Part shown: positions 61,424 to 64,000 of the stretch, one piece after another
Layout of the letters: every line of letters starts with the position of its first letter
Numbering within the stretch: position 1 is the stretch's first letter
Source of the DNA: Cyclobacteriaceae bacterium
GTDB lineage: Bacteria > Bacteroidota > Bacteroidia > Cytophagales > Cyclobacteriaceae
Length of the DNA: 64,000 nt
Assembly: GCA_028284125.1 (NCBI GenBank)
Contig: JANQSI010000008.1
Span: forward strand, 186,001 to 250,000
Direction: 5' to 3'
Program-made: the position numbers and the translations under genes
The notes under the pieces: generated by a model
What the model was told of the DNA's origin: nothing
What the model saw: only the letters and a program-made list of their open reading frames with translations
Database searches by the model: none

Positions 61424-63157
61424 ATGGCATTTTTAAGAAACCTACTCGCCACTCTGGTTGGGCTATTTATTTTTTCAGTTGCTGGGCTTTTTATTTTTTT
61501 CGCTGTTTTAGCAGCGTCCTCTTCGGAAGAAATTCCTAAAGTGGAGGAGAACTCCGTTCTGTATTTTAACATGAGCGGAGTAATGGTTGACAAAGCCATT
61601 GATGATCCGTTTTTTGAAGCGCTCAGCGATCGTCCGTCAGCCTACAGCTTACTTGATATAATAGAAGCCATAAAAAAAGCCAAGACAGATGATCGAATAA
61701 GAGGGCTGTATCTAGAGCCAATGTATTTGTCTACCGGCTATGCAAGCTTGCAGGAGATCCGTGATGCTATTTTGGATTTCAAATCATCGGGGAAGTTTGT
61801 TTATGCCTATAGTGAGTACATGAGTGAGTCAGATTATTATGTGGCTTCCGTGGCGGACAGTGTTTTCATTAATCCTACCGGAGCAATTGAGTTTAATGGG
61901 CTCAGCGCCAACATCACTTTTTACAAGGGGTTATTTGACAAACTAGAAATAGAACCAGAAGTATTTAGGGTAGGGGCGTTCAAAAGTTATGTCGAGCCTT
62001 ATACAAGAACGGAAATGAGTCAGGAGAACAGGCTTCAATACAGTGATCTTTTGCTTTCTATGTATGATACTTATTTGAATAATCTCTCTGAAAGCATTGG
62101 AAAATCTGCAGAAGAGCTTGATGATATTTCTTATTTGATGAAAGTGAGATTGCCAAAGGATGCAAAGGAGCAGGGGTTAATTCACAAAGTTGGCTATGAG
62201 GACGAATTGGAAAGTGTGATGAAAAGACGTTTGGGTCTGCTCCAGGATGATGACATTCCCTACATCGATATAAAGAGCTACAGCCAGGTTGTTGCTGCGG
62301 AATCAAAATACTCAAGCAATCGTGTAGCGGTGATTGTCGCACAAGGTGATATTGTGATGGGCGGAGATGAAGGAATTGTTGGAGAAACTTTTGCCAATGA
62401 GATTAAGAAAGCTCGTGAAAATAGTTCGGTTAAGGCCATTGTGATGCGTGTCAATTCTGGAGGAGGAAGTATGACAGCATCAGATATGATCTGGCGTGAA
62501 ATGATGTTAACCAAAGGCAAGAAACCGATCATAGCTTCGATGGCAAATGCTGCTGCTTCAGGTGGTTATTACATTGCCATGGCAGCTGATACAATCATTG
62601 CTCAGCCAAATACCATTACAGGCTCGATCGGAATTTTTGGGTTATGGTTGAACTTCACCAATTTCCTGGAAAACAAGATTGGCATAACCCATGATGTGGT
62701 AAAGACTGGTGAATACTCAGATATCTACACGGTAACTCGAAGATTGAATTCTTACGAACGTCAGATCATACAAACGACTGTTGAAGAAGGTTATGAAACA
62801 TTTACGCGGAAGGTAGCCGAAAATAGAAACATGAGACAGGAAGAGGTAAAAGAAATTGCTGAAGGAAGGGTTTGGAGTGGCGTGCAAGCAGTTGAAAATG
62901 GGTTGGTAGATAGATTAGGAAGTTTTGGAGATGCAGTTCAATTGGCTGTGGAGATGGCTGGAATTGAGGACAATTATCGTTTGAGTTATTATCCAAAGCA
63001 AAAACCTTTTCTCGAGGAATTCTTTGATCGAATGTCTTCATCTATAAAAACCAAGTTGTTTAGTGATCCGATCGATCCAATCCTGACTCAGTTCGAACGC
63101 GTGAAAAACTTACAAGGGGTTCAAGCTCGGATGAGCGGAGATTTGGAAGTGAAGTAA
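61424..63157 (+). CDS. sppA: Signal peptide peptidase SppA, long (67K) type
   Basis: 577 aa. An N-terminal membrane helix (LLATLVGLFIFSVAGLFIFF) anchors two tandem S49-type domains. The catalytic Lys is K187 (VGAFKSYVEPYTR) in the N domain, and Ser S379 (ANAAASGGYYIAM) is in the C domain, the same split dyad as E. coli SppA. It degrades cleaved signal peptides at the inner membrane. Full length, with all signature residues present. Divergent from folK and possibly driven by a TAaaTTTG -7 element. Confidence 0.96.
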   Translation: MAFLRNLLATLVGLFIFSVAGLFIFFAVLAASSSEEIPKVEENSVLYFNMSGVMVDKAIDDPFFEALSDRPSAYSLLDIIEAIKKAKTDDRIRGLYLEPMYLSTGYASLQEIRDAILDFKSSGKFVYAYSEYMSESDYYVASVADSVFINPTGAIEFNGLSANITFYKGLFDKLEIEPEVFRVGAFKSYVEPYTRTEMSQENRLQYSDLLLSMYDTYLNNLSESIGKSAEELDDISYLMKVRLPKDAKEQGLIHKVGYEDELESVMKRRLGLLQDDDIPYIDIKSYSQVVAAESKYSSNRVAVIVAQGDIVMGGDEGIVGETFANEIKKARENSSVKAIVMRVNSGGGSMTASDMIWREMMLTKGKKPIIASMANAAASGGYYIAMAADTIIAQPNTITGSIGIFGLWLNFTNFLENKIGITHDVVKTGEYSDIYTVTRRLNSYERQIIQTTVEEGYETFTRKVAENRNMRQEEVKEIAEGRVWSGVQAVENGLVDRLGSFGDAVQLAVEMAGIEDNYRLSYYPKQKPFLEEFFDRMSSSIKTKLFSDPIDPILTQFERVKNLQGVQARMSGDLEVK

Positions 63158-63194
63158 TTCGAGATTTCAAAATGGACGAAGCTGGATTTCTCAT

Positions 63195-63749
63195 CTACAC
63201 CACTGATTGATCCATTTCGAAAGCCAAAGTCAAATATTGATTCTCGTTGAAATAAAACCGGTCAATTAATTTCCAGCCTAGTTTATCATGTGCCTTAATT
63301 GAGACTAGATTGGTGGCATTGATGAATGTGATCGAAAGTGGAAATTGCTTTTGCCATTCAAGTCGCATGGCCTCAAATGTATGATTGAATATCCCTTTAC
63401 CACGGTATTTTTTATCTACGCATACAGGACCGTATTGAAAAGTGTCTTCCACAGTGACTAAATAATCTTTGAAACTTAAATGCGGAAACCTGGAAGTCAT
63501 GTAAGGAAAAATGGGCCACTGCTCAAAGAAATCCCATTTCCCGGCAAAAATGTAGGCGATAATCTGACTCTCATCTTCTGTAATGAACATGCCCTTGTTT
63601 TTGACTCGATCTTCAATTTGCTCTTTTGTAAATGGTGTGGTAACAAATCCAGATTTACGTTCTTCCGGACTAAGAGAACTATGTAAATATTTTTCTTGAA
63701 GTTCGAGTATCCCGGAAATGTCTTGGAGGTTGGCGGCTCTTGATATCAA
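63195..63749 (-). CDS. GNAT-family N-acetyltransferase
   Basis: 184 aa. ISRAANLQDISGILELQEKY opens the fold, ESQIIAYIFAGKWDF is the beta strand pair, and YGPVCVDKKYRGKGIFNHTF is the acetyl-CoA-binding motif A (V-x-x-x-x-R-G-K-G). INATNLVSIKAHDKLGWKLI is motif B. Acceptor substrate unknown. Stands alone, convergent with sppA. Confidence 0.9.
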   Translation of the reverse strand: MISRAANLQDISGILELQEKYLHSSLSPEERKSGFVTTPFTKEQIEDRVKNKGMFITEDESQIIAYIFAGKWDFFEQWPIFPYMTSRFPHLSFKDYLVTVEDTFQYGPVCVDKKYRGKGIFNHTFEAMRLEWQKQFPLSITFINATNLVSIKAHDKLGWKLIDRFYFNENQYLTLAFEMDQSVV

Positions 63750-63831
63750 TTGATTGGTTTAGTTGGATGTCTAAGACATAGGCATCATAAGTACGCAACT
63801 CCCCTAAATTAAGAAATCAAAAATTGGATTT

Positions 63832-64000
63832 CTAAATCCTACTCTGATACGTGAACAACTCGTAGTAGCGACCCTTGGCAGCAATCAACTCGTCGTGAGT
63901 ACCTCGCTCAATTATTTTGCCATTTTCCACAATGAGAATTTGGTCTGCTTGACGGATCGTACTTAGTCTATGAGCAATCACAAACGTTGTTCGATCTTTC
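63832..64000 (-). CDS. ABC exporter ATP-binding domain, C-terminal end (5' part outside window)
   Basis: Not in the ORF track. Minus-strand reading of the right edge gives [20 protein letters not shown], then [20 protein letters not shown] and [15 protein letters not shown], stop TAG at 63832. AHRLSTI is the H-loop (switch) region; the rest is the usual C-terminal end of an ABC exporter with fused membrane and ATPase domains. The gene continues to the right of the window. Confidence 0.9.
   Translation of the reverse strand, partial: KDRTTFVIAHRLSTIRQADQILIVENGKIIERGTHDELIAAKGRYYELFTYQSRI

Overview
The window comes from a free-living member of the Bacteroidota, most likely order Cytophagales. 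Four things point there: an AT-rich base composition; gene families typical of that phylum (TonB-plug/MG2 protein, BlaI-M56 pair, PadR plus FtsX permease with prefix domain, BatA/DUF58 genes, DUF4296, YfhO, PorT-like barrels); many short lipoprotein signals; and two promoters that match the Bacteroidota consensus TTG-N19-TAnnTTTG exactly. The order-level placement is inference. No phage, transposon or CRISPR array was seen.

Layout. 1-2.5 kb: the end of a secreted anchor-domain protein, a hypothetical gene and an exported EEP-family hydrolase. 2.5-8 kb (minus strand): esterase, era, der, a broken hicA toxin gene, intact hicB, an SprT-like protein and an orphan ParA ATPase. At 7974 lies an initiator tRNA-fMet with its own promoter and terminator. 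8-20 kb: an MG2/TonB-plug protein, a prolyl oligopeptidase, a BlaI/M56 pair whose peptidase carries HEAT-like repeats, an ECF sigma factor coupled to a four-helix membrane protein, and a CBS protein. 20-26 kb: an outer-membrane protein, tandem DUF3179 lipoproteins and a PadR-controlled FtsX-type permease. 26-39 kb: mixed metabolic and regulatory genes, including a flavin oxidase that appears to start at ATT, a candidate small RNA of about 90 nt at 29.64-29.73 kb, tandem PhyH dioxygenases, a membrane MutS-like ATPase, a truncated hemoglobin and a frameshifted serine hydrolase. 40-46 kb: a shortened DUF58/BatD-like/BatA cluster, then DUF4296, mutS2 and a cytochrome b5-like protein. 46-49 kb: an IPT/LamG lipoprotein and a barrel protein.

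49-61 kb is one tightly packed minus-strand unit. It begins with folK and a TSUP permease, and continues with a flippase, YfhO, two glycan-assembly proteins, two hexapeptide acyltransferases, an SpsF-like cytidylyltransferase, a NeuB/SpsE-like synthase and a GT2 protein fused to a degenerate NeuA-like domain. It probably makes and exports a surface glycan containing a nonulosonic (sialic-acid-like) sugar, although the early enzymes of that pathway are not in the window. The window ends with sppA, a GNAT acetyltransferase and the C-terminus of an ABC exporter.

The observations most worth following up are the candidate small RNA, the broken hicA beside intact hicB, the CAAGTTGC/AGCTGCAAG-type repeat found both between der and era and inside mutS2, and the GT2/NeuA-like fusion.
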